The notes below the pieces were generated by a model, which ran no database searches, had not been told where the DNA came from, and saw only the letters and a list, made by a program, of their open reading frames with translations. Of a stretch of 64,000 nt of DNA, positions 1-12,684 are shown piece after piece; the stretch's first letter is position 1, and every line of letters begins with the position of its first letter. Source of the stretch: Melampsora larici-populina 98AG31 (Eukaryota; Basidiomycota; Pucciniomycetes; Pucciniales; Melampsoraceae); contig NW_006768765.1 in assembly GCF_000204055.1 (NCBI RefSeq), positions 3,796,484 through 3,860,483 on the forward strand, given 5' to 3'. A program made the translations under genes and the position numbers.

Positions 1-824
1 AAAAAAAATCCGGACGTTGGTACCAAGATTACTACATTCGGCCCTGTGATCTACCTCGAACAGGAGGACGCGCTGAGCTTTGAAGACAACGAAGAAGTCA
101 GTGTTTTATCTATTATGCTATCTCTCGTGTTGATCTGACATCTGAAACCCTGGCACACGCAGATTACTCTGATGGATTGGGGAAATGCCATCGTTGGTAC
201 CAAGGTTACTGGAGAGAATGGTGTGATCACAGAAATCCAACTGACCTTGCATCTAGAAGGGGACTTCAAGAAGACCAAGAAAAAAGTACATTGGTTAGCG
301 GCTGTTGATCAGACCACTCCGATCGCTAAAGATGTTGGACAAGGTCTTCAACCGGTTGTACTTTTAGATTACGATTACCTGATCACTAAAAGGAAGATTG
401 ATGATGACGATGAGATTGATGACTTCATTACTCCTGTGAGTGAATTCAGAGAAGATGCGATCGCGGACGGTAACATGAGGAATTTGAAGAAGGGAGATAT
501 ACTTCAATTCGAACGTAAAGGTTATTACATCGTTGGTCAGTTGGTTCTTCAAATTTCGAAATCTTATTTTAGGCACAAGACCGCTGACTTGATCCTTGAC
601 CGCACGCGTACTCAGATAAGGCACTTGGTGAACATACTACGTTGGCTAATGGCAGTGGTAAAGATTGGGTAGAGTTAATCCGGATCCCTGATGGCCGTGC
701 AGCTGGTCTAGCAAGTAAAGCTACGCCTGCAGCACCCGTCGCCGGAAAGTCTAAGAAGGCTAGTGAGAAGGATGGTCAAGCTGGGAAATCCACAAGCCAA
801 ATGGTCAGTCTAGCACGAGACTGA
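1..824 (+). CDS. GUS1: Glutamyl-tRNA synthetase, cytosolic, C-terminal part (5' end outside window)
   Basis: Class I aminoacyl-tRNA synthetase charging tRNA-Glu in the cytosol. Three exons are visible: 1-96, 163-535 and 616-824; introns 97-162 and 536-615 keep the frame. The roughly 225 residues seen are the all-beta anticodon-binding region of eukaryotic/archaeal-type GluRS: the segments ALSFEDNEE, TLMDWGNAIV and KGDILQFERKGYY are typical of this domain, which ends in an Ala/Lys-rich tail after IPDGRAAG. The catalytic Rossmann fold with HIGH and KMSKS lies to the left of the window, so it cannot be checked. Spliced reading of exon 3 restores a continuous family-like sequence, which supports the intron calls. 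The last exon ends at TGA 822-824. Confidence 0.9.
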
Positions 825-1580
825 AAGTCCGATGTATATATCTGATATGATTACATCTTTTTAGTATAAGGTCGACCCCTTCTATACGAACGAAAGCTTG
901 GTAACTGCGACGACGACAAAGATGTATTCAGTACCCAATATATACCAATGAAGTGAATACAAAAGTCTGATAATGCTCATTTACAAATTATGAGCATACA
1001 TGAAAGTTTGACGTTCTTGATCCACAATGAGCTGCAAACTTTGGTTCTAAAAAGCGCGTCAGATTAAGTTCAAAGAGAAGGCTGGAGGACTTACTCGCGT
1101 CGAAGAGTTTGAGAGCTTCTCTGTGATAAGGCTAGCAGCAAGATCATGACCCTAGGTTATGACCATGATGTGAATGTTCTTGGTCGTAATTTGCATGGGA
1201 GATTATGAGAGTCTCATGATGAAGGCCGCTTGAAGAGGATGTTTCAGCCCTAACCTTGAGAATCATATTGTATACTTGATTGAAATCCACGAGTGAGAAT
1301 CATGAAAACTTTGCTCGTAATTTCACAACGAAGTTAAATGCTAAATATTACTTTTGTTTCAATGATGAATTCTTCAAGCATAATGTTTATTACAAGTTTA
1401 CAACATACAAATCAAGATTCAAAGGGAAAAGGAAAAAGTGACATGAGCAGTTTACATTAGAATATGAAGATGAAGATGAGCAAAAGAAAGATATCAATGA
1501 AAAATAAGTATGATGATAGATGACAGAACAGAACTGCAAGAAAAAGGAGCTTATTATAGGCTTTAGGAAGTATCAGATAA
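825..1580. other. Intergenic, convergent 3' ends
   Basis: About 750 bp between the convergent stop codons of GluRS and the GH3 glucosidase. AT-rich and without a supported gene; it presumably holds the 3' UTRs of both genes. Confidence 0.6.
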
Positions 1581-4500
1581 TTAGACTGCGAAGGTAGTAT
1601 TCAATCTGATATCACGACTACTACTACCAACCCAAATCTTCATTTCTCCTTGAGGTACGACCCATGCTTGTTTTTTCACACTCCTGATGAAACCCAAAGG
1701 AAAGAAAAGATTGAGCAATTGAAGCTTTTTGAAGAATAGACTTGTGGAATTGATGACTAACCAAATCGAAAGATCAATAACTCTTAGTTTGATTGATACT
1801 GTGACACTTTCACCTGATTTGATCATCACACGATCAAATCCTTTGAGTAATTTCGGTGGCTCTTCTGCATGATCTGGAAAACCAACATAAAGCTACATAT
1901 ATAGGAAAAGACATTCAATTTTCAACAGTGCCAAAAAACGAAAAAGAAAAGAAAGGAGATGCTTACTTGAGATACCTCATGTCCATCCCATTTCCCGATA
2001 TTGCTGACTTTGAAGTTGATTTCAATTGCGTCTTTTCTTGAACCTGAAAGCTCATTTGAAGTGAAATCCTTGATTAACCTTTCCAGTTGAAGGCTATCAT
2101 AAGAAAATTTCGTATAAGAAAGTCCAAAACCAAATTCAAAACGAGGCTGTAGGAATCGAATTTTTCAAACATCAAAGGTAAGCAACTTGACAAATGAAAA
2201 GATTAAGAACTGTTTATCCAGATGGAAAAAAGTTGCACTTGCCTTTATTGAATGAGCATCAAAGTGACGATAATCAATTTCAAGTTTTTCTTTATAATCA
2301 ATTTGAACAACTGTTTGATTCGATTCATAGATTATGTCAGCAGGATAATCTTCACGACGTTTTGCAATCGTAAATGGTAATCGAGCGCTCTGTGCGATTG
2401 AAGTGAGTTGAAAGGGAAAGATGACGGAAAAGATGACAAATAGTCAGATAGCATGGGGAAAGAGAAGTTGTTCATCAATATCTGAAGATGAAAACAAACG
2501 CAGTGAATGAAAAGAAGTAATACTGACTGGGTTCACTTTACCCCACAAGACGTCGACCTCAGCATTTCCACTCTCCTGACCTGGAAGTCCAGCATAGACT
2601 ACCGCAGTGACATTAGGATGATCGATCCAAGCTTCCATCAAGACTGGACCAACTGAATGAATCACTACCACCGTATTGGCGCACATCTTAGCAGCACTCA
2701 GGATAAGTTTATCACCTTCATGCCAAAGGTATAGATCATTACGATCTCCAGCATTTCCTTCGGTTTCTACTTTACCTTCTCCTGAATCAGCACTAACATG
2801 TACAATTGTAAGTTCAGCAATACTTGCACTGGCTTCTATACGCTCATAGTTTGTATCATTGAGGACAATATCGAGATTGATATTAGGGTGATCCGCGTGA
2901 AGGTAACTTCGTATAGCTGAAGCTGGACTGATGAGATAAGGATAGATAGCTGAACCTGAACCCCAACCACCAGCAAGTGTACCTTCATTACAATTTCGGT
3001 CTTCACAACTATTAGCACCATTCGGATTATCTCCAGCATCACTTCCTAGAATGAGAATCGATTGAAGAGATTTAGGTGCTTTCAAAGGTAGAGTTTGATT
3101 AAGATTCTTGAGAAGAATAGTAGAAGCTGAACCGATCTCTCGAATTAGTTTGTGATGATCAGCTTGAACATTAACGTGTTGATTATTAGCGGCTTGTTCA
3201 GCTTCCGTTCCTTGTCCTACACTTTGAAAGTTAAGCTTTGGGAAGGATTCTTTATCTTGACCTCGTTTATAGTAAGTCGATATGACTCGTTGAACCATAT
3301 CATCTATTCTACTCATCGGTACGGATCCATTTCGTACGGCGTCGATGAGTCTAACACCCCAATAAGAGCTTGTGGCTTTAGATGGATCTGGCTCTGAGGG
3401 TAATCCAGCGTTATAGAGCTCCCAACCTGGCATGTTCATATCTAATCCTGCTAGCGCTGTTCGTTCGGTAGTAAGGACTGCAGTCCAATCAGATAGAAGC
3501 ACACCTTGAAAATTAAGCTCTCCTTTGACCAAGCCATTCAAAAGTTGAGAGTTTTCGCATGTTTGGGTCTGGTTTACTGCATTGTAGGAACACATCAAGT
3601 AGTCTACCCCGGCTCGAACAGATTCTTCGAATGGCCAAGCATAAAGTTCACCTAAAGAAATGATTGCACGCGTAATGTTATCAGTCAAGTGACGAACACA
3701 AGCTCGAGGGGTGATCATTAAAAGAACTCAACGAAGTGTTCGATCATCAATATTTGAACTAGAAGGTATAGAGTCTGAACCACCTCTATAATGCTCTTGC
3801 TCATTACCGACAAAATGTTTAACACAAGCTGATACATGCTTTGATTGAATTCCTAAGATAGTTTCAACTGATCCAACTCCAGACAAGAATGGATCAGCTC
3901 CGAATCCTGTGATCACACCATTTCGCGCAAAGACAATCAACTTGGATTAGTTTCTGAACGTTGGAACTTGAAATGCTTTTTGAAAAAATGAACAAACCTT
4001 CCCAATTTCTTCCAGCCAGGGGTGAGCGCATCAAGTTGGTCATTGGTCCTATACACTCGAAATTCAATCAGTGACTTTATACATCAAGACACGAAAGATT
4101 CGAAGAACAAAAGACTCCGTACCTAAAGCTACATGAATCCCTTTACCAGCAAATTCAGCACCAAGAGCAATTGCACGACGTCTTATTAAACTTCGATCGA
4201 ATGTGGAAGCTACATTAATCTCAGCAGGAAAATAAGAAACCAAATCAACAAGTCTTACACCAACAGGTGCATCTTGTAAACAAATCGGTTCATTAAATCC
4301 TAATCTTGGAATCGTTCCTGTTTCTCCAACACATCTTTTCTCAATTCCAGCTCCCGTTGTAATATTAACTACGAAAAACCACACACAAATTGTAATTCAT
4401 TCAAAGTTAAAACTTTGTAAGCAAAATTCACTTTGGATTATGACCTATTTGATGCAGATACTTAGTACTTACTCTTTTCTTCAAGGGTCATTTGGGATAC

Positions 4501-4871
4501 TAATTTTTTTGCGCGTTTTAGACTATCTTCCCATCCTTGTGATCCATCTTGTGATGGCGATGGAAGACTGATGATACGAAATTTAATCAGAAAAACACAG
4601 TCTATAAGATAGAGACTGAGTTAAAGACCAACACTGTAGGAGATACCCATTCTTCGTATCCTGGCGGGGCTTGGATAACTTCAAAGTGATAATTTGATGA
4701 ATCAACATTTGAAGTACTTTTATCGCTAAGATCAATTGATTGACGTGTAGCAATAGCTTGATTTATAAAACTTGGATAAGAAATTCTAGCCAAGACGCTT
4801 AAAAAGGTAATGTAAGATTGAGTAAGCATGATGAAAACTTGAGATGATGGGGTTTGTTTCGAAGTAATCAT
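1581..4871 (-). CDS. Secreted glycoside hydrolase family 3 beta-glucosidase
   Basis: Hydrolyses terminal beta-D-glucosyl residues of cellobiose and other beta-glucans, probably outside the cell. Ten exons read on the minus strand: 4633-4871, 4473-4567, 4123-4368, 3998-4048, 3733-3906, 2528-3651, 2243-2389, 1967-2146, 1762-1892, 1581-1683, giving about 829 aa, normal for fungal GH3 enzymes. A hydrophobic N-terminal stretch near residues 14-35 looks like a signal peptide or anchor. Domain order is GH3 N-terminal barrel, C-terminal domain, then fibronectin III-like. The barrel contains the RNWEGFGADPF and KHFVGNEQE motifs and the nucleophile Asp (about residue 323) in GVLLSDWTA, where Gly is more usual than Thr after DW. 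FEFGFGLSYT marks the C-terminal region. The intron at 2147-2242 has a GC donor (gcaagt); all others are GT-AG. The first donor and acceptor are the least certain join. Confidence 0.9.
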
Positions 4872-5039
4872 GTTCCATGAAGCCGTCTTTTATAGCAAAA
4901 ATCAAAGTCACAGCAAGTAGAAAGAATCAAATCATACAAAAGCCAAATTGAAGAAATTCGATGAGAGGTCAAGTGATCGGATGTCATGATTCAAAAGTCA
5001 TCTTTGCAGATCAACACAGGAAATGCCCTCAAGACATTG

Positions 5040-5469
5040 ATGTGGTTTGAGATTCAAGAAACAATCTTGTAAGAAACTGAGACGTTGACCGATGAAGGAG
5101 AAACATTAAACAAGCCTACCAGTTCAAAACCGTAATAATCGCTCGACTCAATGCCAAGTGGGAAACTCGGCTTGAATGCATTCAATCAGTAGCAAATAGT
5201 GATTTAGAGGATTGGACACATGTTTATAATCGCTGTAAAGAGATGCGATGGATTCGGAAAGATTTGATATCTGATCAGCAGTCTAGTACTTGCACTTCAC
5301 ACATAGAACTCACCTGACCACACCTCAATCAAGAGAAACGATGATATACCATCCTTTAGAACCCGCTCACTTCCTCCTGACGGCCTTCTTTGCTATGGGA
5401 CTCCTTGCTGTGGGTATGGAGAAGTTTAGACTTTGGAGTGATCTTCCAGATGAGCTAAATGAATCATAA
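5040..5469 (+). CDS. Putative small protein with one membrane segment, unidentified
   Basis: I do not recognise this gene. An open frame runs 5098-5280 and joins in phase, across a 53-nt intron (5281-5333), to 5334-5469, ending at TAA. Together they give about 106 residues: a basic, Trp- and Arg-rich first part (for example LNAKWETRLECIQSV and KEMRWIRKDL) and a C-terminal hydrophobic helix around HFLLTAFFAMGLLAVGM followed by an acidic tail. A first exon at 5040-5068 with ATG fits in phase, but it implies a 29-nt intron, which is unusually short, so the N-terminus is doubtful. The single C-terminal helix would suit a small mitochondrial or ER membrane protein; that is inference. The gene sits between the divergent upstream end of the glucosidase and the 3' end of the bromodomain gene. 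Confidence 0.4.
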
Positions 5470-6354
5470 GTTTGTTTTGAACCTCCTCCAATATAACCTT
5501 GAGGAAAACCTTCAAGGAAGATGATATGTGAGTCGATCAGCAAGAGAAGTCATAAGCGTAAAATCCTGGGCCCCCCACACACGGATCAACTGACCTCTCT
5601 CGATTGAAGGTTGGAAGCTTAAAGTCATTATGACATCAGCCTCACTCACGTTCTTAAACAAGTCAATCCTCTACGACGCAGATCGGAATCGAAGTGACAT
5701 ATGGGCTTCGATGGCAGTGAATCAATTTACAGCTTCAGATATGCAGTGTGAGACGATGATGCATTTTATTGATACAAAGCTGGAATCCTCTGAGACTATG
5801 GAAGTGTGGACGGGGGGGAGAATGTTTAGCAAATGCGGATGGTACGTGGAGTGGAGTCCGTTGAGCAAAACATTTGTGTCCTTGGTACCAAGTCCCTTGA
5901 TTGTACATCACAATGTTTTGGAAAAATAGACCATCCAGCAAATTGTACCGTTTTGGGTCACGGAGAGTGAGAACATCATTTTCAATTTGTAAGTGGTGTG
6001 TATCGTGATCTCGAACAAAATTCTGTATATTCTGCGTGAGGCAAATTTTGTGAGAGGGCAAGCATAATGCTCAAGATAGAACTTTCTGAATTTTTCGCTT
6101 TTGGACGGCTGCAGAGAAGACAGCTGAAAAGTATTTTCACATTTTTATTTTATTTCGAGGGATGACAATATTGCGTAACTGTGCTTTTATATATATATTC
6201 ATTCATCATGACAGACATAGATAGTGCTGCCTTCGGGGTTTGTTGGAGCACAGCGTTTAAAAGGCATCTGAGGATCTAGATCTCGACATCACACAAACAC
6301 ACAAGACAAGAGGGAAGAAAAGTAACATAGCGAGGCTGGTACCACAGGGCACAT
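5470..6354. other. Intergenic, no supported gene
   Basis: Roughly 880 bp holding two short overlapping open frames on opposite strands (about 5630-6061) with no recognisable family, and an AT-rich tract near 6130-6220 that probably includes the 3' UTR of the bromodomain gene. Confidence 0.5.
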
Positions 6355-9300
6355 TCAATCACTCTCGTCATCACTCTCACTTTCGCTCTCGCTACTCGAA
6401 CTAGCATACTCGACTGGTCCGGCAGGAGGTGGCGCGCTCTTTGCAACCTCAGCAGATGCTGCTGGTAAGGTGTCAGTGGGTTGAGCAGCTGCTGGACTAG
6501 TATTGAATGAATCGAGTTTGTTCTCGAGCAATTTAATGCGTTCAGCTTCTTGATGTTCATCAATTCCTTTGCGTGGGGCTCCTTTCTTCTTGGGACCGCT
6601 GGATTGACCGTTCGCCTTGGCTGTTCCTTTTGGTTTGGGACCGGGGGTCTTCTTCTTCTTGACGGGAACGGGAATGGTTGCTTGTGGAGGTGTTGGATCT
6701 GAACACACCAATTGATAGAGTCGGTATAGTGTACGGTCGTCCAGCGCATCAATGTCTAATTCGATCTCTTCTCCATCGGGCTAAATGACATATTGAAAGT
6801 TAATTGAATGCCATCAATGATGCTATAGCACGACAAAAAGGATTCATAATTACGCACAGTGACTAAATCTGGATGAGCATTACGAATAAGGTTGATGGCT
6901 TCCGACTGCATTGGTTCAACTGCGTTCTGAATCATGGTAGCTAAATCTTTCTTCTGCTCGTAGTCAATTTTTTCAAAGTATTCGGGTTCGAGTTGGGATT
7001 GCGAGACGGCCGCATTAGATGAAAGGGCGGCTTGTTGAACTTGCTGTTGTTGATAAAGCTGTGAGTGGTTCTGCGCGCGCTCCTGTAGTTGCTGAGCAAT
7101 CGGTCTTTTAGCATTCGCAGGAACTGCTGAGCCAGGGATAGATTTCTTGCGACCACCTGGGCCTTTAGCCCTAGGTCCATTGGATTTGCTACCCCTGGCT
7201 GCAGACATTGGCAGGATGGATGCGGAGGCAGGCGTTGTTGTATTGATGTTGGCGAGGTTTTTTGCAGCGGTGGCAGCTTTCGAGGTAGCCTGTTTTTTGT
7301 GCGGTGGCCCTGCTGCTAGGGGAGCAATACCGGCCGAAAGGATCTCGTTCTTCGCTGTCTCCTGTTCCAAACGCTCCTGCAATCGTTGCATCTCCCGGTG
7401 AATCTTCTGCAACTCTGGTTCCATGAAGGTCAACAAAAATGGACGTCAGGCCTGTTCAAAGGAGACGCGTTCAGAAGACATAGAGTAAACCCTCGTACCA
7501 TTTAGGTCGCCGATTGGCTGCGTACTGTTGGTGGCTACTGGTACTTGAGCTGGAACAGGGACTGGAGCAGCAATGGTGTCCGCTGGACGCTCGTGCCATT
7601 TCTGTTCGAAGAGACACTCCAATTGTTTACCAAAATTGTACACAGGTGTACCGACGGGATTGAACGTGAAGCAATTGTTCAACATCAAACGGAAGTCTGC
7701 TGCAAAAGCTGCTCCCGCTTTGTATTCACCCCGGTCGAGTTTCTGTTTAATGGTAGATAAGTCCATGGGTTTCTTGATTATTGTCAGATATTCAGGAACA
7801 CCAAGTTTGACGGGATCTGTGAAGAAATGAGACGGCAATGTAAGCATTTACACAACACAGATGACCAAGGAAAGACGACTCAACCAACTGGTTCATAAAA
7901 TGGCCAAACAAATTTTTCATAGGCCTTTTTATTCACTTCCCTGAGCACTTCTTTACAAAACTTGAGTTCTTCTTTCGTGTTGTGGATCATCATCAGCTGG
8001 CCAGAGGTTGCTTTTCCTGTTCGGGGGGGGTGGAAAGTCGAATGAGTGATAATGCCGCATCAGCCAAAGAGAGATAAGCTCACGTTTATTTTTGCCTGTA
8101 GTTTCACCATCGGCCAAAATTGCAACACCCTTGGTGCGATTAGGCTCAACTGCCATCGAGTTCCTGCGACCGAAAACAGCTGCTGTCGATGCCCCATCAT
8201 TTTGATAGGTGGCTCCGGTTGGTGTGGCATAGGCACTAGTTTTAGTAGACTTCTTACGGCCCTGTTGAGGAGAAATGGATCTTCGCTTCTGCCCCATTGG
8301 AAGTAGAGGAGATGCACCAGAGGAGCCAGCCACAGGTGAGCTGATTTTTCGTTTGAGGCCAGCAGTCAAGCCAGCTTCGTTAGTAAGTGTCGACACACTG
8401 TAAGATTTCGGTTTGGCGAGGCTTGGGCTACGGCTGGAGAAGGATTGAGTGGGCTCTTCGGAGGGGAGTTTCTTCATCTGGCTATCGAACAGGGCACTGA
8501 GGTCCAAAGCCATGCGAGAGATAGTAGATTCATGTCCGTTGTAAGTATAACAATTGTTGAAGATCAAATTTACGTCGGCGATGAACTCTTCTGCTGATTT
8601 GTAGTAAGATGGCTTCAAGGCTAGAAAACAAAATCAGTGTCATGAAGAGGTCAGATAGGCAGGACATCATTTAACAAGCCCGATATTGTAGAGTATGCGG
8701 CGAGATAAGATGAACTTACATTTACCCAGCCGAGTCTCGACTGTAGCCAAGTCCATGGGATGTTTAATAATGGTGGGGTAGTCAGGAATCTGTAGCTTCT
8801 CGGCGTCAACTGGATGCAAGAATGGCGCCGCGAGTTTCTGCTTCTTCAAATACTTCAGGACACCAATGGCGAATCGATGTTGATCGCGGCTGAAGCGGGA
8901 ACCAATGGAGCCGGGCACAAGCCAGTCAACCTGCGATCCGTTCGACATCCCTGGCGAGTCCATGTGGCCAGTGCTATCTGACATTGAAGTTTGAAAGGCG
9001 AGAGCAGAGCCGGGTGCGATTTGTGAAATTGGTTGGGCGTTGAGTGAGGGCAAAGGGGATTGAGAGGTGGATGAAGGATCTAGGATGACTTGTTCTTGGA
9101 CGACGTTCAAGGCTTTAGAACCATCTCCATTGGCTGAAAGTAGACCGTTTCCATTTACATGAGCAGGCGGAACAAGAGGAACGCCATTGTGATGTCCGTG
9201 GAGTTGAGCAGTTGTCTGAGGAGATGGACTTTTGTTGACCGGCGAAAGGGGTGGTGAAAGGGAAGATGTGGTCTGAGCAGGGTATTGGACAGAGTCGAAA

Positions 9301-10780
9301 GACTCATTCACATGGTTGGCCAAAGACGCGCTTTGAGCAGGACCCGCAGACGGATCGCGGACGGGTTGCGGACTTTGTACCCGTGGATCTGAGCCGCAAT
9401 CACTGGTGCCGTGAGCTGATAGAGGAAGAGAAGTGCTCGTAGTGGGTGTGGGAGATGAATGGGAGGGATGAACAGCAGCTTCTAGGGCTGATGAGGAAAG
9501 CTTCGTGAGGTCCTGAGCTGTGTCGACTGAGCACTCAGCAAGGGCCGGTGTCGGGTTACTGACGGGGGGAATGGTACTTGAGGTGTGAGATGGATGATCT
9601 GCGGAGGGAGCAGCGACTGAATCAAGCTTAGGAACGTCCTGAGCGGCGGGCTGAGTGGCTTCACAAGTCAAGGACGGCGGCAAAGGGTTAGTGACTTGGT
9701 CAGTAGAAGCTGCGAGCGAGGGCGGAAGAGTTATATCAGCTGATCCAGTGGGCGGGACGGAACAGTCTTCATCGGCAGGGGACAACGGAGGTGCAGTTTT
9801 GGGTATTGATTGTGGCACGGACGACAGCGAGATCGGCTGGGAATTTAAGAGCCGCGGTTGCTGTTCAGATTCGACAGGAGAGATGGGCGAAAGAACCGGC
9901 TCGCAATCGGCCGAATCAGCCCCGGCAGTGCCAGCTTTGGGACTTAGAGGAGGGCCGCACGGGCGCGATGAGGGTGAGGTCATTTCAGCGCACGAGGTGG
10001 GTTGCATCGATGCCTGATTCGTTTTGGATCTAAGCGCGAAGGAAAGAATAGACGGGACAGTGTGAATGTGAGGGACGATGAAAGACCCAGATACGGAGAA
10101 GACAGGGAGAACAGAAAACTGAGTGGGATTGAGGGAAATGACTCGAGTTGAGTCAACACACGATCGCCAAGCAAATGATAACAATCGTATGAACAAGCTT
10201 TGTGATGCGAAGCTGAGAACGGCTCAGGCAGATATGACAAACAAGGGGCTAGATCAAGTGCCAACATGCGCAGGGAGAACGGGTCATCCCACGCCATCAT
10301 AAAGCATCAGCGCGACCGACACATGTGCCTGGTGAAGAACAGCTCGCAGACAGATGGTGTGCTTGCGAGTCAGGATAGTCAACAACCGCGAGAGGCGCGG
10401 ACACGTTGAGGATGAAAAGATCATGATAGTAGACATAGGCCATGACACTTCGCCCTCGGCGTCATCGTGGGCGCTTGAAGCAGGAGAGCTCGAGAGGTGA
10501 ACGGAACAGAGGGTGGTTTCAGGGGACGTGTCATACGAATCGCTCAACACGCGCGAAGACTAGATTCGCGTTGATGTGACGCGTAGCTATTCAGAATGCA
10601 AGATGTCACTTACCCATCACGATCTGCGACCACATTAGTCTCTACGCTTCGTACCATCTCGGTGGGTGTGGAAGCAGCCACGTCCGGTACGGGGGGATTG
10701 GAAGGATGTGAGTCAGGGGAGGTGAGCTCATTCGAAGAGCTCAAAGTTGGTTGTGCAACGGATTGTAGTTGATCGGCCAT
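6355..10780 (-). CDS. BDF1: BET-family double bromodomain protein (Bdf1-like)
   Basis: Chromatin reader that binds acetylated histone H4 and links it to transcription (TFIID/SWR1 in yeast). Seven exons: 10614-10780, 8720-10029, 8084-8620, 7885-8016, 7499-7816, 6858-7414, 6355-6780, giving about 1148 aa. Residues 56 to about 430 are a Pro/Ser-rich low-complexity region. Bromodomain 1 (about 436-545) contains [20 protein letters not shown] and the acetyl-lysine-contacting Asn in CYTYNGHES. Bromodomain 2 (about 683-795) has [18 protein letters not shown] and [14 protein letters not shown] short coiled coil follows, then the ET domain (about 968-1035, ending [10 protein letters not shown]), a Lys-rich stretch and an acidic Ser/Glu/Asp tail. 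All six introns preserve phase; the first is 584 nt, far longer than the others. The start was chosen because MADQLQS joins in frame to the large exon. The length is larger than yeast Bdf1, mainly from the disordered N-terminus. Confidence 0.93.
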
Positions 10781-12209
10781 CTTGATGAACGCGATCGATC
10801 TGCCGGTATAAAGGACAGAGAATTGGGGTAAGACTCAATATTGCAGATGGCAGTGAATTGATCAAGGAGATACAGCCAATGGATGTAGGCAGAGAGAGAA
10901 CCGGAAAGAAAAAAAAGTGAGGTGATCGCTGAGTGGCATGTGATCAAATGGCCGAAGTGAATTGAGGAGTGATGACGAAGGGGACAAATGTATGCGCCAG
11001 GCGAGGTTAAGGAGAATTGATCACAGAGGTGTGTAGGTGTGCTCAAGTTTCAATGAAATCCTTCAGAGTACAGTACGCTATGTGTATAAGGTCATAAGGA
11101 GGGCTAATGGTAGCCGGCACAGATGAGAGGTGTGAAAGGGGTGAGTGGAGGGGGTTAGGGCGGGGAGGACTTTGATCATACAACTGAGGGAGGGACGAAG
11201 AAAAAAAGGCGAACGATTTAAAGAGTCACGGAGAAAAGGAAAGACATACCGTGCAAATGAGAGTTGATGTTTAAGACCTTGTGAAGACTGAAAAAACGAG
11301 AACAGTGTTAAGGTTGATTCGCGGTGTCTGCAGAGCACTACAGACCTTGTGTGGAGAGACGGCTTAAAAAAAACCGGGATGATGGAGAAGGCGAAAAGGT
11401 GGATGGATTGGGGGGGACAATAAAATGGGGGAAAGGGAAGGACCGGGACACGATAGGGATCGAAAGGTCAATTTGAATACGACTGTATGAAAATCAAGGA
11501 TCGGAAGAGGGCAGAGAAAAAAGAATTTCGTAGAGTCAAACAAATCACTGTATCACATTCAGGACAGAGGCAAGATCTCATAAAAAGAGGCACAAAAGAA
11601 GAACACAGCCGAGAATGAGATGAGAAAAATTAAGAGTTTCATCCAGTTTCATACTGAATGTGGAAGGGGGTGAGATGTTATGTACAAGACATTTTCGGTA
11701 GAAGCATACACATATGTAGGATCTACACGTGAGTTGTGTGAAATAAACGCTTGACGCAGTCACTGCGGAGGTTGACAAACGATGACGCTCAGCAAATACA
11801 GTGCACATCGAGCCGCACGACGTCGAGGAGAATGAAATACACGTGTTCCTCCCACGAGCTAGAACACCTTAAGTCCGGTCGGATGGCGTTGAACATCGAG
11901 TTCGGTGATGAGAAGGGGTGCTTAAGATATGTCCTTGGTGGTTGAACTGGTCTTGAAAGGCGTGCTATCATCGTTTGCATCACATCAGATTCCGACTTCC
12001 TTTGGATGAAAACTGTTGATGGGTTCCCTTATGAAGAAATTAAACCTGCCTTGCATCGTGGCATATGTACGACAAAGTGATCCAGAGGCAAGGATACTGA
12101 TGCAGATCACGCCTGCGATATCAGGTAGTTGCCGGGATCGGTCCACAATGTTAGCAAGGGGCTTGAAGCCTTGAGCAGCTGTTTGTGCACCCGACGAAAA
12201 TGAATACGA
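10781..12209. other. Upstream region of the bromodomain gene
   Basis: About 1.4 kb with several pyrimidine- or purine-rich stretches and no convincing gene. It probably carries the promoter and 5' UTR of the minus-strand bromodomain gene. Confidence 0.45.
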
Positions 12210-12684
12210 TCATCTTGAAAAGTGCGGTGACGAGCTTCCGAGACCTAGTTTCGCCGGCGTCCTAAAAGTGCGACACAACACATCGAAGAATGGATCATTG
12301 GTCACAAAGCATCAACATCACTCGCCCAGTCGGATTTCTGTGCCAAGACCGATTCTTACTTTTTCAGGAGGGAGAATCCTTCAGCCAATGATGTGTTGAA
12401 TCTTATCTGGGGCGAAGTGACAGCAGTAGCTGGAGCGCTGATTTGCCTGAAAGCCCGACTAGCTATGAGCGTGAAAATCTGCAGGTAACTTCACCAATGG
12501 TCAGTGGCAAAACAGGACAAGTAGATGATAAGATGATACGCAGCGGATACATACGCAATTCAATATCCGGACGGACAAACAGGCCTTTGAGCATCAGCTG
12601 CTCAGCTTGATGTAGCGTTTGAAAAAGACTTGCTGCGTTCCGGAAGATGGTAGCTTGAGTGTGTGAGCCAAGCAAAGACCTCAT
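12210..12684 (-). CDS. Putative small protein, unidentified
   Basis: I do not recognise this gene. Three exons, 12555-12684, 12360-12462 and 12210-12261, join in phase through GT-AG introns and give about 94 residues, starting MRSLLGSHTQATIFRNAASL and ending at TGA 12210-12212. The protein is rich in Ala, Ser, Arg and Leu with almost no acidic residues near the start, which would suit a mitochondrial targeting sequence; this is inference. The support is the reading frame and splice phases only. An alternative reading with an earlier acceptor stops almost at once. Codon use is similar to that of neighbouring host genes. Confidence 0.35.

Noticed and set aside
5630..6061. Overlapping open frames of about 100 aa on both strands
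   Set aside because: No family resemblance, no splice-compatible extension, and the two strands mirror each other; treated as chance.
9482..10033. Plus-strand and alternative-frame open frames across the bromodomain gene
   Set aside because: They are shadows of the Pro/Ser-rich coding region on the minus strand.
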